Source: Streptomyces cyaneus | GTDB lineage: Bacteria; Actinomycetota; Actinomycetes; Streptomycetales; Streptomycetaceae | NCBI RefSeq assembly: GCF_004028635.1 | Contig: NZ_RQJW01000005.1 | Coordinates: 558,001 to 622,000 of the forward strand | Length of the DNA: 64,000 nucleotides | Direction of reading: 5' to 3' | In this document: positions 48,684 to 57,188 of the stretch, piece by piece | How the letters are laid out: the number at the start of each line of letters is the position of its first letter | Numbering within the stretch: position 1 is the first letter of the stretch | Notes under the pieces: generated by a model | What the model was told of the DNA's origin: nothing | Databases searched by the model: none | The model's input: the letters and a program-made list of their open reading frames with translations, nothing else | Translations under genes and position numbers: made by a program

Positions 48684-50081
48684 TCAGCGCGGGCCGAGGC
48701 TCCAGCGCGGGCCCTGCGGGCCGTCCTCGATGACGAGGCCCGACTGGTTGAGCTGGTCGCGGATGGCGTCCGCGGTGGCCCAGTCCTTGCGGGAGCGGGC
48801 CGCCTCGCGCTGGTCGAGGACCATGCGGACCAAGGTGTCGACCACGCCGTGCAGATCGTCGCCGCGGTCGGTCTCGCCGGCCCAGTGCTCATCGAGCGGG
48901 TCCAGGCCGAGGACGCCGAGCATGGCCCGCACCTCGGCGAGGCGCGCCACGGCGGCTTCCTTGTCGTCGGCGGCCAGTGCGCTGTTGCCCTGGCGGACGG
49001 TGGTGTGCACGACGGCGAGCGCCTGCGGGACGCCCAGGTCGTCGTCCATCGCCTCGGCGAAGGCGGGCGGCACCTCGGCGGACGGCTCGACGACGCCCGC
49101 CTTCTCCACCACGCGCTGCACGAAGCCCTCGATGCGCGCGAACGCCGACTCGGCCTCGCGCAGGGCCTCCTCGCTGTACTCGATGGTGGAGCGGTAGTGC
49201 GGGGTGCCCAGGTAGTAGCGCAGCACGATCGGGCGCCACTGCTTGACCATCTCGGACACGAGCACGCTGTTGCCGAGCGACTTCGACATCTTCTCGCCGC
49301 TCATGGTGACCCAGGCGTTGTGCACCCAGTAGTGGGCGAAGTCGTCGCCGTACGCCTTGGCCTGGGCGATCTCGTTCTCGTGGTGCGGGAAGATCAGGTC
49401 GAGGCCGCCGCCGTGGATGTCGAAGGCGGAGCCCAGGTACTTGTGGGCCATGGCCGAGCACTCCAGGTGCCAGCCCGGGCGGCCCCGGCCCCACGGCGTC
49501 TCCCAGTCGGGCTCGCCGGGCTTGGCGGCCTTCCACATCGCGAAGTCGCGCGGGTCCCGCTTGCCGGTGATGCCCTCCTCGGCGGGCTGCCGCATCTCGT
49601 CGAGGTCCTGCCGGGACAACTCCAGGTAGGAGGGCCAGGAACGGACGTCGAAGTAGACACTGCCGTCCGCCTCGTAGGCGTGTCCGCGCTCGATGAGACC
49701 GCGCATCATCTCGACCATCTCGGTGACATGGCCGGTAGCCCGCGGCTCGTACGTCGGCGGGAGGCAGCCGAGCGCGGTGTAGCCGTCGGTGAAGGCGCGC
49801 TCGTTCTCGTAGCCGATGGACCACCAAGGGCGGTTCTGGTCGACCGACTTGGTGATGATCTTGTCGTCGATGTCCGTGACGTTCCTGATGAACGTCACGT
49901 CATAGCCGCGGTAGGCGAACCAGCGGCGCATGATGTCGAAGTTGAGGCCGGAGCGGATGTGCCCGATGTGCGGCGCGGCCTGCACGGTGGCGCCACAGAG
50001 GTAGATCGAGACACAGCCCGGCGTGAGCGGGGTGAAGTCACGGATCTGCCGGGCGCTGGTGTCGTACAGGCGAATAGTCAC
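48684..50081 (-). CDS. cysS: Cysteinyl-tRNA synthetase
   Basis: Charges tRNA-Cys. 465 residues from GTG 50081 (VTIRLYDTSARQIRDF). Class I signatures: HIGH at 38-41 in AAPHIGHIRSG and KMSKSLGNS. A zinc site is formed by the YLCG cysteine and GWHLECSAMA plus His-Glu downstream. Upstream in-frame ATG at 50150 adds residues foreign to the family. Part of the ispD-ispF-cysS-rlmB order common in actinobacteria. No T-box leader is visible. Confidence 0.96.
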   Translation of the reverse strand: MTIRLYDTSARQIRDFTPLTPGCVSIYLCGATVQAAPHIGHIRSGLNFDIMRRWFAYRGYDVTFIRNVTDIDDKIITKSVDQNRPWWSIGYENERAFTDGYTALGCLPPTYEPRATGHVTEMVEMMRGLIERGHAYEADGSVYFDVRSWPSYLELSRQDLDEMRQPAEEGITGKRDPRDFAMWKAAKPGEPDWETPWGRGRPGWHLECSAMAHKYLGSAFDIHGGGLDLIFPHHENEIAQAKAYGDDFAHYWVHNAWVTMSGEKMSKSLGNSVLVSEMVKQWRPIVLRYYLGTPHYRSTIEYSEEALREAESAFARIEGFVQRVVEKAGVVEPSAEVPPAFAEAMDDDLGVPQALAVVHTTVRQGNSALAADDKEAAVARLAEVRAMLGVLGLDPLDEHWAGETDRGDDLHGVVDTLVRMVLDQREAARSRKDWATADAIRDQLNQSGLVIEDGPQGPRWSLGPR

Positions 50082-50169
50082 GAGTCCAGGGTAGTGGGCG
50101 GGAGCGAGTGCCTTGCGACCTTCCCACTCAAGGGGACGTATTCGTGACATCCCCCGTGCTCAAGGCCGT

Positions 50170-50664
50170 TCAGCCGACCCGCACCACCAGCGCCGTCGCC
50201 ACTGCCATCAGGCCCTCGCCGCGTCCCGGGAAGCCCAGTCCGTCCGTGGTCGCGCCCGACACCGACACCGGTGCTCCGGCCGCCTCCGAGAGGATCTTCT
50301 GCGCCTCGTCGCGGCGCTTGCCGATCTTGGGGCGGGGACCGACGACCTGCACCGCGATGTTGCCGATCCGGAAGCCCGCCTCGCGCACGATCCGGGCCGC
50401 CTCGGTGAGGAGTACGACGCCGGAGGCGCCCGACCACTCGGGTCGCCCGGTGCCGAAGTGCTGCCCCAGGTCGCCGAGGCCGGCCGCCGAGAACAGCGCG
50501 TTGCACGCGGCGTGCGCGACCACGTCCGCGTCGGAGTGACCGGCGAGGCCCGGCCCTTCGCCCTCCCACTTCAGGCCCGCGCACCACAGCTCGCGGCCCT
50601 CCTCGAAGGCGTGGATGTCGGTGCCGATGCCGACCTGGGGGACCGGAAGCTGCTCAGAAGCCAT
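50170..50664 (-). CDS. ispF: 2-C-methyl-D-erythritol 2,4-cyclodiphosphate synthase
   Basis: MEP-pathway enzyme. 164 residues. Starts with VGIGTDIHAF (metal Asp and His), GHSDADVVAHAACNALF, then TTDGLGFPGRGEG. Zinc ligands D-x-H and H are in place. Its first 11 bp overlap the end of ispD (50654-50664), indicating translational coupling. Confidence 0.96.
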   Translation of the reverse strand: MASEQLPVPQVGIGTDIHAFEEGRELWCAGLKWEGEGPGLAGHSDADVVAHAACNALFSAAGLGDLGQHFGTGRPEWSGASGVVLLTEAARIVREAGFRIGNIAVQVVGPRPKIGKRRDEAQKILSEAAGAPVSVSGATTDGLGFPGRGEGLMAVATALVVRVG

Positions 50665-51406
50665 CGTTCAGCCTCCGGCGCGCCAGGACCGCCTCGGCCA
50701 GGACCAGGTCCAGCGGGCGCGTCACCTTGAAGGCCTCCTCGTGGCCGGGGACGACCACGACCGTCTCGCCCAGCTGCTCGACCATGCTCGCGTCGTCGGT
50801 GACGTTGTCGGTGACCGTCTCGTGGGCGCGGACCAGTGTGGCCCGGTCGAAGCCCTGGGGGGTCTGCACGGCGCGGAGGCGAGCGCGCTGCGGGGTGGCC
50901 ACCACCGGTTCGGGCCCGCCCGTGACGGCGGCCGGCTCGACCTCCTTGACCGTGTCCGCGAGCGGCAGCGCGGGCACCACGGCCGGCGCCCCGTCGCGTA
51001 CCGCCTCGATCACCGCGTCCACCGTGTCCACCGGCACCAGGGGGCGCGCGGCGTCGTGCACCAGCACGATGTCGTAGACCGGCGGCAGCGCGTCCAGGCC
51101 GAGCTTCACGGACTCCTGGCGGGACTCCCCGCCGGGGACCACCAGGAAGTCGGTGCGCTCGGGCAGCGCGTGTGCGTCGAGCAGGCTCTTGACCTCGGCG
51201 GCGCCGTCGGGCGGGGCCACGACGACGACCAGGGAGACGGCGCGGGACGCGGCCATCGCGCGCACGGCGTGGATGAGCATCGGCGTGCCGTTCAGCGCGC
51301 GGAGCGCTTTGGGGGCGCCCGGACCCAGCCGTACGCCCCGGCCGGCGGCCGGGATCACGGCGGCGGTACGGAGTTCCGCGGGCGAAGGGCGCGAATCGTC
51401 AGACAT
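50654..51406 (-). CDS. ispD: 2-C-methyl-D-erythritol 4-phosphate cytidylyltransferase
   Basis: MEP-pathway cytidylyltransferase, 250 residues. CTP-binding AVIPAAGRGVRLGPGAPKAL, VHDAARPLV, and TPQGFDRATLVRAH. Acts two steps before IspF; the intervening kinase IspE is not here. Separated from carD by 298 bp, so its own promoter is possible. Confidence 0.95.
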   Translation of the reverse strand: MSDDSRPSPAELRTAAVIPAAGRGVRLGPGAPKALRALNGTPMLIHAVRAMAASRAVSLVVVVAPPDGAAEVKSLLDAHALPERTDFLVVPGGESRQESVKLGLDALPPVYDIVLVHDAARPLVPVDTVDAVIEAVRDGAPAVVPALPLADTVKEVEPAAVTGGPEPVVATPQRARLRAVQTPQGFDRATLVRAHETVTDNVTDDASMVEQLGETVVVVPGHEEAFKVTRPLDLVLAEAVLARRRLNDGF

Positions 51407-51704
51407 CGGTTCCTGTCAGGTTTGTGTGCTCGGCCTACGTGGGTATGGCCTCAGCGTGCCGGGCGCGACGCCTTGACCGGACCCTTCCGTGACACCGGTC
51501 GAGCCAGCAGCCCGGGCCCGGCACGCCAAGTATCGGGGGATCTTCCTCCGAGGGTGAACCCGCGTACGGCGTCCGAGTACGAACATGCCGCAGCGCCCGG
51601 CGACGAGAAATACGTCATCGGGCACCGCGGCACTTTTTTGAAACAACTCAGCTGTGTGCTGATGAACACTCAGCCGTGTGCTGAACTGAGGCGGATGGAC
51701 CGCG
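51407..51704. other. Intergenic carD-ispD
   Basis: 298 bp, no gene. Contains an imperfect direct repeat ACTCAGC(T/C)GTGTGCTGA at 51646-51662 and 51667-51683, just beyond the carD stop, and an A/T-rich stretch around 51630-51646 (CACTTTTTTGAAACAACTC). This could be a promoter for ispD reading left, or carD 3' sequence. Confidence 0.5.
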
Positions 51705-52187
51705 TCAGGACGCGAGGACCTCGTCGAGCAGGGCCTCGGCCTTGTCCTCGTTGGTGTTCTCCGCGAGAGCGAGTTCGCTCACCAGGATCTGGCGGGCTTT
51801 GGCGAGCATGCGCTTCTCACCGGCGGAGAGTCCACGCTCGCGCTCACGACGCCACAGGTCACGCACGACTTCCGCGACCTTGATGACATCGCCGGAGGCG
51901 AGCTTCTCCAGATTTGCCTTGTAACGACGCGACCAGTTCGTGGGCTCCTCGGCGTACGGCGCGCGCAGCACCTCGAAGACCCGGTCCAGCCCGTCCTGAC
52001 CGACCACATCACGCACGCCGACGAACTCCGCATTGTCCGCTGGCACACGTACCGTCAGGTCACCCTGGGCGACCTTCAGCACGAAGTAGGTCTTGTCCAC
52101 GCCTTTGATCTGGCGAGTTTCGATGGCCTCGATCAGCGCGGCCCCGTGATGGGGATAGACCACGGTGTCGCCAACCTTGAACGTCAT
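51705..52187 (-). CDS. carD: CarD-family RNA polymerase-binding transcription regulator
   Basis: Stabilises RNA polymerase open complexes at housekeeping promoters. 160 residues. N-terminal RID/Tudor-like domain VGDTVVYPHHGAALIEAI; C-terminal DNA-binding helical domain with the wedge Trp in NWSRRYKANLEKL and DLWRRERERGLS. Size and sequence match the essential actinobacterial CarD/CdnL. Start ATG 52187. Confidence 0.96.
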   Translation of the reverse strand: MTFKVGDTVVYPHHGAALIEAIETRQIKGVDKTYFVLKVAQGDLTVRVPADNAEFVGVRDVVGQDGLDRVFEVLRAPYAEEPTNWSRRYKANLEKLASGDVIKVAEVVRDLWRRERERGLSAGEKRMLAKARQILVSELALAENTNEDKAEALLDEVLAS

Positions 52188-52801
52188 GTGACAGGTACCC
52201 CTTCCGTGGCTATCCAGGGTAACACGGAAACTGCGGGTTCTGAATGGCGTTTTCGCAGGTCAGGGCATATCTCGGGGCTTGACAACTCCAACAGGAACGT
52301 GCTTCGCGGGCCGACCGGAAGAAGGTATTCGCAGGTCGGAGCGGCTCTGCGGGTGAGGTGAAACGCGCACGTTACACACATCCGGAGGCGTGTCCGAGTG
52401 GCCGAACGTCCGCATATGTCCGGTTCCAAGTGTGCGACTTCCGCTACTCCGTTCGGCGTCCGGAGTCGGGTACCGGACGAATCCGGAATTGATCACGGCC
52501 AGGTCGGCAGCACAGCCGTTGATCAATTTCGGGAGGGTCGTGCATTCCTTCACGGAAATTTTGCGCGGGGGCTTGCAAGGGGACTTATGTGAATGGCGGA
52601 CGGGCCTGCGGGCAATGTGACTCCCGGGTCACTTGTGGGTGAAGTGATGGGTGGTGGAAGAGGTACTTCGACGGCACATGGCCGCTCAGGGGAGGGTCGG
52701 GTGCAGTCGCGCGGGAACGGCTCGGTAACCTAAGGCCGCTGACAGACACTTAGGGCGGCTTTATGCGCCCGCCCCGTTCGAGTCAAGGAGTTGCCGCCGC
52801 C
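52188..52801. other. Long divergent intergenic region carD / lipoprotein
   Basis: 614 bp. Lower GC than the genes on either side (about 52240-52600). It must carry the carD promoter and the lipoprotein promoter. Short open frames (for example 52398-52592) lack RBS and Streptomyces codon bias, and I do not call them. CTTGACAACTCCAACAGGAACG near 52278 looks promoter-like on the plus strand. Confidence 0.5.
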
Positions 52802-53503
52802 GTGAGCAGCAGCCTTCGACGCGGCGCCCTCGCCGCGGCCGCCATCGCGTTCTCGATCACGTCGCTCGGTGCGTGCGCCGCCGGCAACAACAGCCAGACG
52901 CTGGAGATCAAGCCGGACAACGCGGCGACGACCGTTGGCGACATCAAGATCCAGAACGCCATCGTCATCACCCAACCCGACCTGGAGTCGACCGGTCCGG
53001 CCGCGGTCTCCGCGACCCTGTTCAACTCCGGCAAGACCGCCCAGACGCTGGACGCGATCAAGGTGGACGGCGCCGACAAGACCGCCGAGCTCAAGCCCGC
53101 CAAGGGGGGCAGCCTGACCATCCCGGCCGGCGGCTCACTGATCCTCGGCGGCAAGGACAACGCCTCCGCCGTGCTGCCCAGCAGCCGCGAGGCCATCCAG
53201 GACGGCAACGCCCAGAAGATCACCTTCACCTTCAGCAAGACCGGTGATGTGAGCCTGCGTGCGTTCGTCGTCCCGGCCGAGCACTACTTCGAGAGCTGGG
53301 GCCCGAGCGAGGTCCCGTCGGTGCCGGGCAAGTCGCCCTCCCCGACCGGTTCGCCGACCGAGTCCCCGGCCGAGGGCACCCCGGCCGCCCCGACCGACGA
53401 GGCCGGCACCGCGGCAGGTTCCGGTGCCGGGAGCGGCGCCGGGACCGGCGCCGGCGCGGCGACCCCGTCCGACAGCACCTCGCAGACGACGGCCGGTCAC
53501 TGA
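52802..53503 (+). CDS. Secreted lipoprotein, PCuAC/DUF461-like
   Basis: 233 residues from GTG 52802 (AAGGAG 11 bases upstream); ATG 52763 is an alternative. Signal peptide with lipobox SLGAC, then a beta-sandwich domain (NAIVITQPDLESTGPAAVSATLFN, SLILGGKDNASAV, FTFSKTGDVSLRAFVVPAEHYFESW), and a Pro/Ser/Thr/Gly-rich tail (about 170-233). The beta domain resembles copper-chaperone PCuAC-type folds but lacks the Met/His copper motif, so metal binding is doubtful. Strong terminator downstream, shared with convergent phoP. Confidence 0.78.
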   Translation: MSSSLRRGALAAAAIAFSITSLGACAAGNNSQTLEIKPDNAATTVGDIKIQNAIVITQPDLESTGPAAVSATLFNSGKTAQTLDAIKVDGADKTAELKPAKGGSLTIPAGGSLILGGKDNASAVLPSSREAIQDGNAQKITFTFSKTGDVSLRAFVVPAEHYFESWGPSEVPSVPGKSPSPTGSPTESPAEGTPAAPTDEAGTAAGSGAGSGAGTGAGAATPSDSTSQTTAGH

Positions 53504-53520
53504 GCGGTCGTAGCGCATAA

Positions 53521-53556
53521 AAGGGCGGGACCTCCGGAAACGGAGGTCCCGCCCTT
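53521..53556. terminator. Bidirectional terminator between lipoprotein gene and phoP
   Basis: Perfect 16-bp stem (53521-53536 with 53541-53556) capped by a GAAA tetraloop. Confidence 0.9.
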
Positions 53557-53594
53557 CTACGTGGCGACCGTGGTGGTCGTGGTGGTCGTGCTGT

Positions 53595-54275
53595 TTACGG
53601 CTCGAACTTGTAGCCGAGGCCACGCACCGTCACCAGGTACCGCGGGGCGCCCGGGTCCGGCTCGATCTTGGCGCGCAGGCGCTTGACGTGGACGTCGAGG
53701 GTCTTGGTGTCACCGACGTAGTCGGCGCCCCAGACGCGGTCGATGAGCTGCATGCGGGTCAGGACGCGGCCGGCGTTGCGCAGGAGCATCTCCAGGAGGT
53801 CGAACTCCTTGAGGGGGAGGTCGACCTTGGAGCCGGAGACCGTGACCACGTGACGGTCCACGTCCATCCGGACCGGGCCCGCCTCCAGCGCGGCCGGGGT
53901 GACCTCCTCGGGCTCGCCGCGGCGGCGCAGGACGGCCCGGATACGGGCGACCAGCTCGCGCGAGGAGAACGGCTTGGTGACGTAGTCATCGGCTCCTATT
54001 TCCAGGCCGACGACCTTGTCGATCTCACTGTCCTTGGCGGTGACCATGATCACCGGGACGTTGGAGCGGCCGCGCAGTTGACGGCAGACCTCGGTGCCCG
54101 GCAGGCCGGGCAGCATCAGGTCGAGGAGGACGAGGTCGGCGCCGTTGCGCTCGAACTCGTCGAGTCCGTCGGGCCCGGTGGTCGCGACGGCGACCTCGAA
54201 GCCCTCTTTGCGGAGCATGTACGACAGGGCGTCGGAGAAGGACTCCTCGTCCTCGACGACGAGCACACGGGTCAC
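53595..54275 (-). CDS. phoP: Phosphate-response regulator PhoP
   Basis: OmpR-type regulator, 226 residues. Receiver domain with acidic pocket VVEDEE, phospho-acceptor D52 (VLLDLMLPGLPG), and K in DDYVTKPFSSREL. Winged-helix C-terminal domain VDLPLKEFDLLEMLLRNAG ... TLDVHVKRLRAKIE. Controls the pho regulon and, in Streptomyces, secondary metabolism. Start ATG 54275 overlaps the phoR stop by 4 bp (ATGA). Confidence 0.96.
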   Translation of the reverse strand: MTRVLVVEDEESFSDALSYMLRKEGFEVAVATTGPDGLDEFERNGADLVLLDLMLPGLPGTEVCRQLRGRSNVPVIMVTAKDSEIDKVVGLEIGADDYVTKPFSSRELVARIRAVLRRRGEPEEVTPAALEAGPVRMDVDRHVVTVSGSKVDLPLKEFDLLEMLLRNAGRVLTRMQLIDRVWGADYVGDTKTLDVHVKRLRAKIEPDPGAPRYLVTVRGLGYKFEP

Positions 54276-55561
54276 GGAAGGACCTCCGGGGCGGAAAGCG
54301 TTTCGTACGCGGTTGAGTCAGGGGGTGAGTCGGGGGATCTGCGGGGATGCGATCCGGCGGTCTGTCCGGCCTCGTCGTCGAGGTCGGGGTGCTGCTGTGC
54401 GCGGTCTCGGGCCGCACCGGCCTCCGGCAGCCGCAGGGTGAAGGTGGAGCCCTGTCCCTCGGAGCTCCACACCGTGACCTCCCCGCCGTGCGAGGCGGCC
54501 ACGTGCTTGACGATCGCGAGACCGAGGCCGGTGCCACCGGTGGCACGGGAACGGGCCGGGTCGACGCGGTAGAAGCGCTCGAAGATGCGCTCCTTGTCCT
54601 TGTCCGAGATGCCGATGCCCTGGTCGGTCACGGCGATCTCGATGAGGTCTCCGCCCGGGGCGCTGACCCGGCGGGCGGCGATGCCGACGCGGGTGCGGGC
54701 GGGCGAGTAGTTGACGGCGTTCTCGACGAGGTTGCCGAGGGCGGCGGCGAGCTGGCCGCGGTTGCCCCAGATGCTGAGGTCCGCCGTGCCTCCGGCGGCC
54801 ATGGTGATCTGCTTCGTGCCTGCGGCGTGCCGGCAGCGGTCCATGGCCTCGGCGACGAGTTCGTCGACGCCGACGGGCTCGGCGTCCTCCAGCGGGTCGT
54901 CGTTCTGCACCCGGGAGAGGTCGATGAGCTCCTGCACCAGGCTGGTGAGCCGGGTCGCCTCGATCTGCATGCGCCCGGCGAAGCGCTCCACGGCCTCCGG
55001 GTCGTCGGACGCGTCCATGACGGCCTCGGACAGCAGGGAGAGCGCGCCGACCGGCGTCTTCAGTTCATGGCTCACGTTGGCGACGAAGTCGCGCCGCACC
55101 GCCTCTATGCGCCGGGCCTCGGTGAGGTCCTCGACGAGGAGGAGGACGAGGCGGGAGCCGAGGGGCGCGACGCGCGCGGACACGGCGAGGGCATCGCCGC
55201 GTCCGGTGCCGCGCCTGGGCAGGTCCAGCTCGACCTGCCGTATCTCCCCGTCACGTCTGGTGTCCCGGGCCATCTGGAGCATGGGTTCGACGGAGAGCTT
55301 GCCACCGCGCACCAGACCGAGGGCGTACGCCGCCGAGCTGGCCTTGACGACGGCGTCCCCCTCGTCGAGGACGACGGCGGAGGAGCGCAGCACCGACAGG
55401 ACCGTGTCCACGCCGGGGGGCAGGACCGGGTCGGTGTGCAGGGAGGTTCGGGTGGGTCGCTTCAGGTCGCGTTCGCTCCAGCGGAACGCCAGCATGGCGA
55501 TGACGCCGGTGAGCACCCCGGCGATCGCTGCCGCTGCGGCGACCGCCGCGTTCACGTCCAT
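54272..55561 (-). CDS. phoR: Phosphate-sensor histidine kinase PhoR
   Basis: 429 residues. One N-terminal membrane helix (about 5-27, AAVAAAAAIAGVLTGVIAML), a PAS-like segment (about 45-160), HisKA with phospho-His in DFVANVSHELKTPVGALS, and HATPase N-box NLVENAVNY, G1 DQGIGI, G2 GGTGLGLAIV. Short extracytoplasmic part, like mycobacterial SenX3; sensing probably goes through PhoU and the Pst transporter. The C-terminus has a disordered tail. Transcribed ahead of phoP from the PHO-box region. Confidence 0.95.
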   Translation of the reverse strand: MDVNAAVAAAAAIAGVLTGVIAMLAFRWSERDLKRPTRTSLHTDPVLPPGVDTVLSVLRSSAVVLDEGDAVVKASSAAYALGLVRGGKLSVEPMLQMARDTRRDGEIRQVELDLPRRGTGRGDALAVSARVAPLGSRLVLLLVEDLTEARRIEAVRRDFVANVSHELKTPVGALSLLSEAVMDASDDPEAVERFAGRMQIEATRLTSLVQELIDLSRVQNDDPLEDAEPVGVDELVAEAMDRCRHAAGTKQITMAAGGTADLSIWGNRGQLAAALGNLVENAVNYSPARTRVGIAARRVSAPGGDLIEIAVTDQGIGISDKDKERIFERFYRVDPARSRATGGTGLGLAIVKHVAASHGGEVTVWSSEGQGSTFTLRLPEAGAARDRAQQHPDLDDEAGQTAGSHPRRSPDSPPDSTAYETLSAPEVLP

Positions 55562-55634
55562 GCGTCCAGGTTAGGCATGGCGCAGGCGGTGGCCACAGCC
55601 GTCGGAGTGCGAGCTCGAACACTCGTCGCCCAGA

Positions 55635-55667
55635 GTTCACCTTGGAGCCAGTGTTGGTTCATTTGGG
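55635..55667. promoter_or_regulatory. PHO box (PhoP-binding direct repeats)
   Basis: Three consecutive 11-nt units: GTTCACCTTGG, AGCCAGTGTTG (degenerate) and GTTCATTTGGG. The outer two fit the Streptomyces PHO-box unit. It lies 74 bp upstream of the phoR start and on the phoU side as well, so it can serve both promoters, as shown for S. coelicolor. Confidence 0.85.
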
Positions 55668-55788
55668 GTGGCGGAAACGGACGCGTAGCGGCCGGAAGGT
55701 AGGAGCGTGGGGTTCGCACAGGCGATTTCGGATGGTGATCGCGTGAATGACCACGGTGTGATCGCATGGTGATCGCACTGGCGGTTTC

Positions 55789-55887
55789 ACGACAGTCCGA
55801 CTGTCGTTTTCACGGCAGCCGTATGGTCGGAGGTCACGACAGTAAGACTGCCGGATTGGACGACAAGACTGCCGGTTCGACGACAGT
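55789..55887. repeat. Cluster of CGACAGT / GACTGCCGG repeats before phoU
   Basis: A palindrome ACGACAGT-CCG-ACTGTCGT (55789-55807) is followed by CGACAGTAAGACTGCCGG (55837-55854), CGACAAGACTGCCGG (55861-55875) and CGACAGT (55881-55887). Spacing suggests a multi-site operator or a decaying tandem repeat in the phoU leader. Confidence 0.7.
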
Positions 55888-55935
55888 CTCCTGGCCCCCG
55901 GAACCCCCCGAGGCAGACGTAAGAGAGGGACCCTG

Positions 55936-56625
55936 ATGCGGGACGCGTACCACGAGGAACTGGACTCGATCGGCGACAGCCTGGTGGAGATGGCCCGGAT
56001 GGTCGGGTCGGCGATCGGACGCGCCACGACGGCGATCCTCGACGCCGATCTGAAGCTGGCCGAGAGCGTGATCGAGGCCGACCAGAAGGTCGACGACCTC
56101 CAGCACGACCTGGAGGCCAAGGCCATAGCACTGCTGGCGCGCCAGCAGCCGGTGGCGACCGACCTGCGGATAGTCGTCACCTCGCTCCGCATGTCGGCGG
56201 ACCTGGAGCGCTCGGGCGACCTCGCCCAGCACGTGGCGAAGCTGACGCGGCTGCGCTACCCCGCGCGCGCGATCCCGCAGGACCTGCACGCCACCATCCT
56301 GGAGATGGGCCAGCTCGCGCAGCGCCTGATGGCGAAGGCGGCCGAGGTGATCATCACCAAGGACGTCGACCTCGCCCTCCAGCTGGAGCAGGACGACGAC
56401 GCGATGGACCTCCTCCACCGCACCCTCTTCCAGCACCTGATGGACGAGCGCTGGAAGCACGGCATCGAGACGGCGGTCGACGTGACGCTGCTCGGCCGTT
56501 ACTACGAGCGGTACGCCGACCATGCGGTCGCGGTTGCGAAGCGTGTGGTGTACCTGGTGACGGGTGAGCACGCGGATGAGCTGCAGGCCGACATCCAGCC
56601 GGTTTCGGGTGTGGAGGGGGCGTAA
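55936..56625 (+). CDS. phoU: Phosphate-signalling protein PhoU
   Basis: 229 residues. Two three-helix-bundle PhoU repeats. Metal-binding ExxxD motifs are in ILDADLKLAESVIEADQKVDDLQHDLE (first repeat) and the later ALQLEQDDDAMDLLHRTL, then RYYERYADHAVAVAKRV. It links Pst activity to PhoR in low-GC and enteric bacteria; in Streptomyces it is also PhoP-controlled. RBS GAGGGA before ATG 55936. Confidence 0.95.
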   Translation: MRDAYHEELDSIGDSLVEMARMVGSAIGRATTAILDADLKLAESVIEADQKVDDLQHDLEAKAIALLARQQPVATDLRIVVTSLRMSADLERSGDLAQHVAKLTRLRYPARAIPQDLHATILEMGQLAQRLMAKAAEVIITKDVDLALQLEQDDDAMDLLHRTLFQHLMDERWKHGIETAVDVTLLGRYYERYADHAVAVAKRVVYLVTGEHADELQADIQPVSGVEGA

Positions 56626-56741
56626 GCCGTAAGCAGGCTTACTGGGGACCGCTCGGGGCGTGCGCAAGCCTCTGTGCGCCGTTGATGCGCCCAGCGAGGC
56701 GGGCATGGAATGGGCACAGGCACCAGCCTTGAGGAGGGACC

Positions 56742-56906
56742 ATGGCCGAATCCCCCAGCACCCCCGGCACGACACCCGACCCCACCCGGGAACGCCCGTC
56801 CGAGCAGCCCACCGACATCAGGAGCCTCCCACTCTTCGGCGCCTGCGGCTGCGGCTCGGGGTGCGGGTGCGGGTGCCAGTCGGGGAATCCTTGCCAGTGC
56901 GGGTGA
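56742..56906 (+). CDS. Small Cys-rich protein (54 residues)
   Basis: ATG 56742 preceded by GAGGAGGG. MAESPSTPGTTPDPTRE starts a Pro/Thr/Glu-rich 33-residue N-terminus. The last 22 residues contain seven cysteines, mostly as C-G-C-G pairs (ACGCGSGCGCGCQ, then PCQCG). No signal peptide. The Cys density and CxC pattern look like a metallothionein or other metal-thiolate cluster, but no known family is claimed. It is 116 bp downstream of phoU and 282 bp before the DUF4242 pair, whose known relative binds nickel, so a metal-handling group is possible. Confidence 0.7.
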   Translation: MAESPSTPGTTPDPTRERPSEQPTDIRSLPLFGACGCGSGCGCGCQSGNPCQCG

Positions 56907-56966
56907 GCCGGTGAGGGTGTAGGTGTGCGGATGTACTGCGGCGTACGACGCCGTGGATCTCGTACG

Positions 56967-57008
56967 ACGGTGAAGGGCCCCGGCGTGGATGCCGGGGCCC
57001 TTCACCGT
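56967..57008. terminator. Strong hairpin terminator after the Cys-rich gene
   Basis: Perfect 18-bp stem (56967-56984 with 56991-57008), 6-nt loop. Confidence 0.88.
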
Positions 57009-57011
57009 CCT

Positions 57012-57089
57012 ATGCCAGGGCCTTGGTTCCATGCCCGGGGCCCTTCGTCGATGCCAGGGCCTTCGTTCCGTGCCCGGCGCTCTTCGTCG
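57012..57089. repeat. Two 39-bp imperfect direct repeats
   Basis: ATGCCAGGGCCTT(G/C)GTTCC... occurs at 57012-57050 and 57051-57089. The left unit's GGGGCCCTT also echoes the arm of the adjacent terminator, so the array probably grew from the terminator hairpin. Confidence 0.75.
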
Positions 57090-57188
57090 TGCTGGTCGTC
57101 CCGGACGGGCGCAGCATGGAAGGAGAGTGAGATCAGGCGAGCGCACTCCGAGGACCAGAAGTCCGAGGATCGTCAGGAGGTGCGAGGC

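Larger units (their letters stand above)
55562..55935. other. Divergent phoRP / phoU regulatory region
   Basis: 374 bp without a gene. The phoR-proximal part holds the PHO box (55635-55667). The middle has repeated GGTGATCGC (near 55734-55775). The phoU-proximal part has a cluster of CGACAGT-type repeats (55789-55887). Confidence 0.75.

Noticed and set aside
50082..50150. Upstream in-frame ATG extension of cysS
   Set aside because: Adds 23 residues not found in the family; GTG 50081 gives the standard N-terminus.
52390..52620. Short frames in the carD/lipoprotein gap
   Set aside because: No RBS, atypical codon use and no family resemblance; treated as non-coding.
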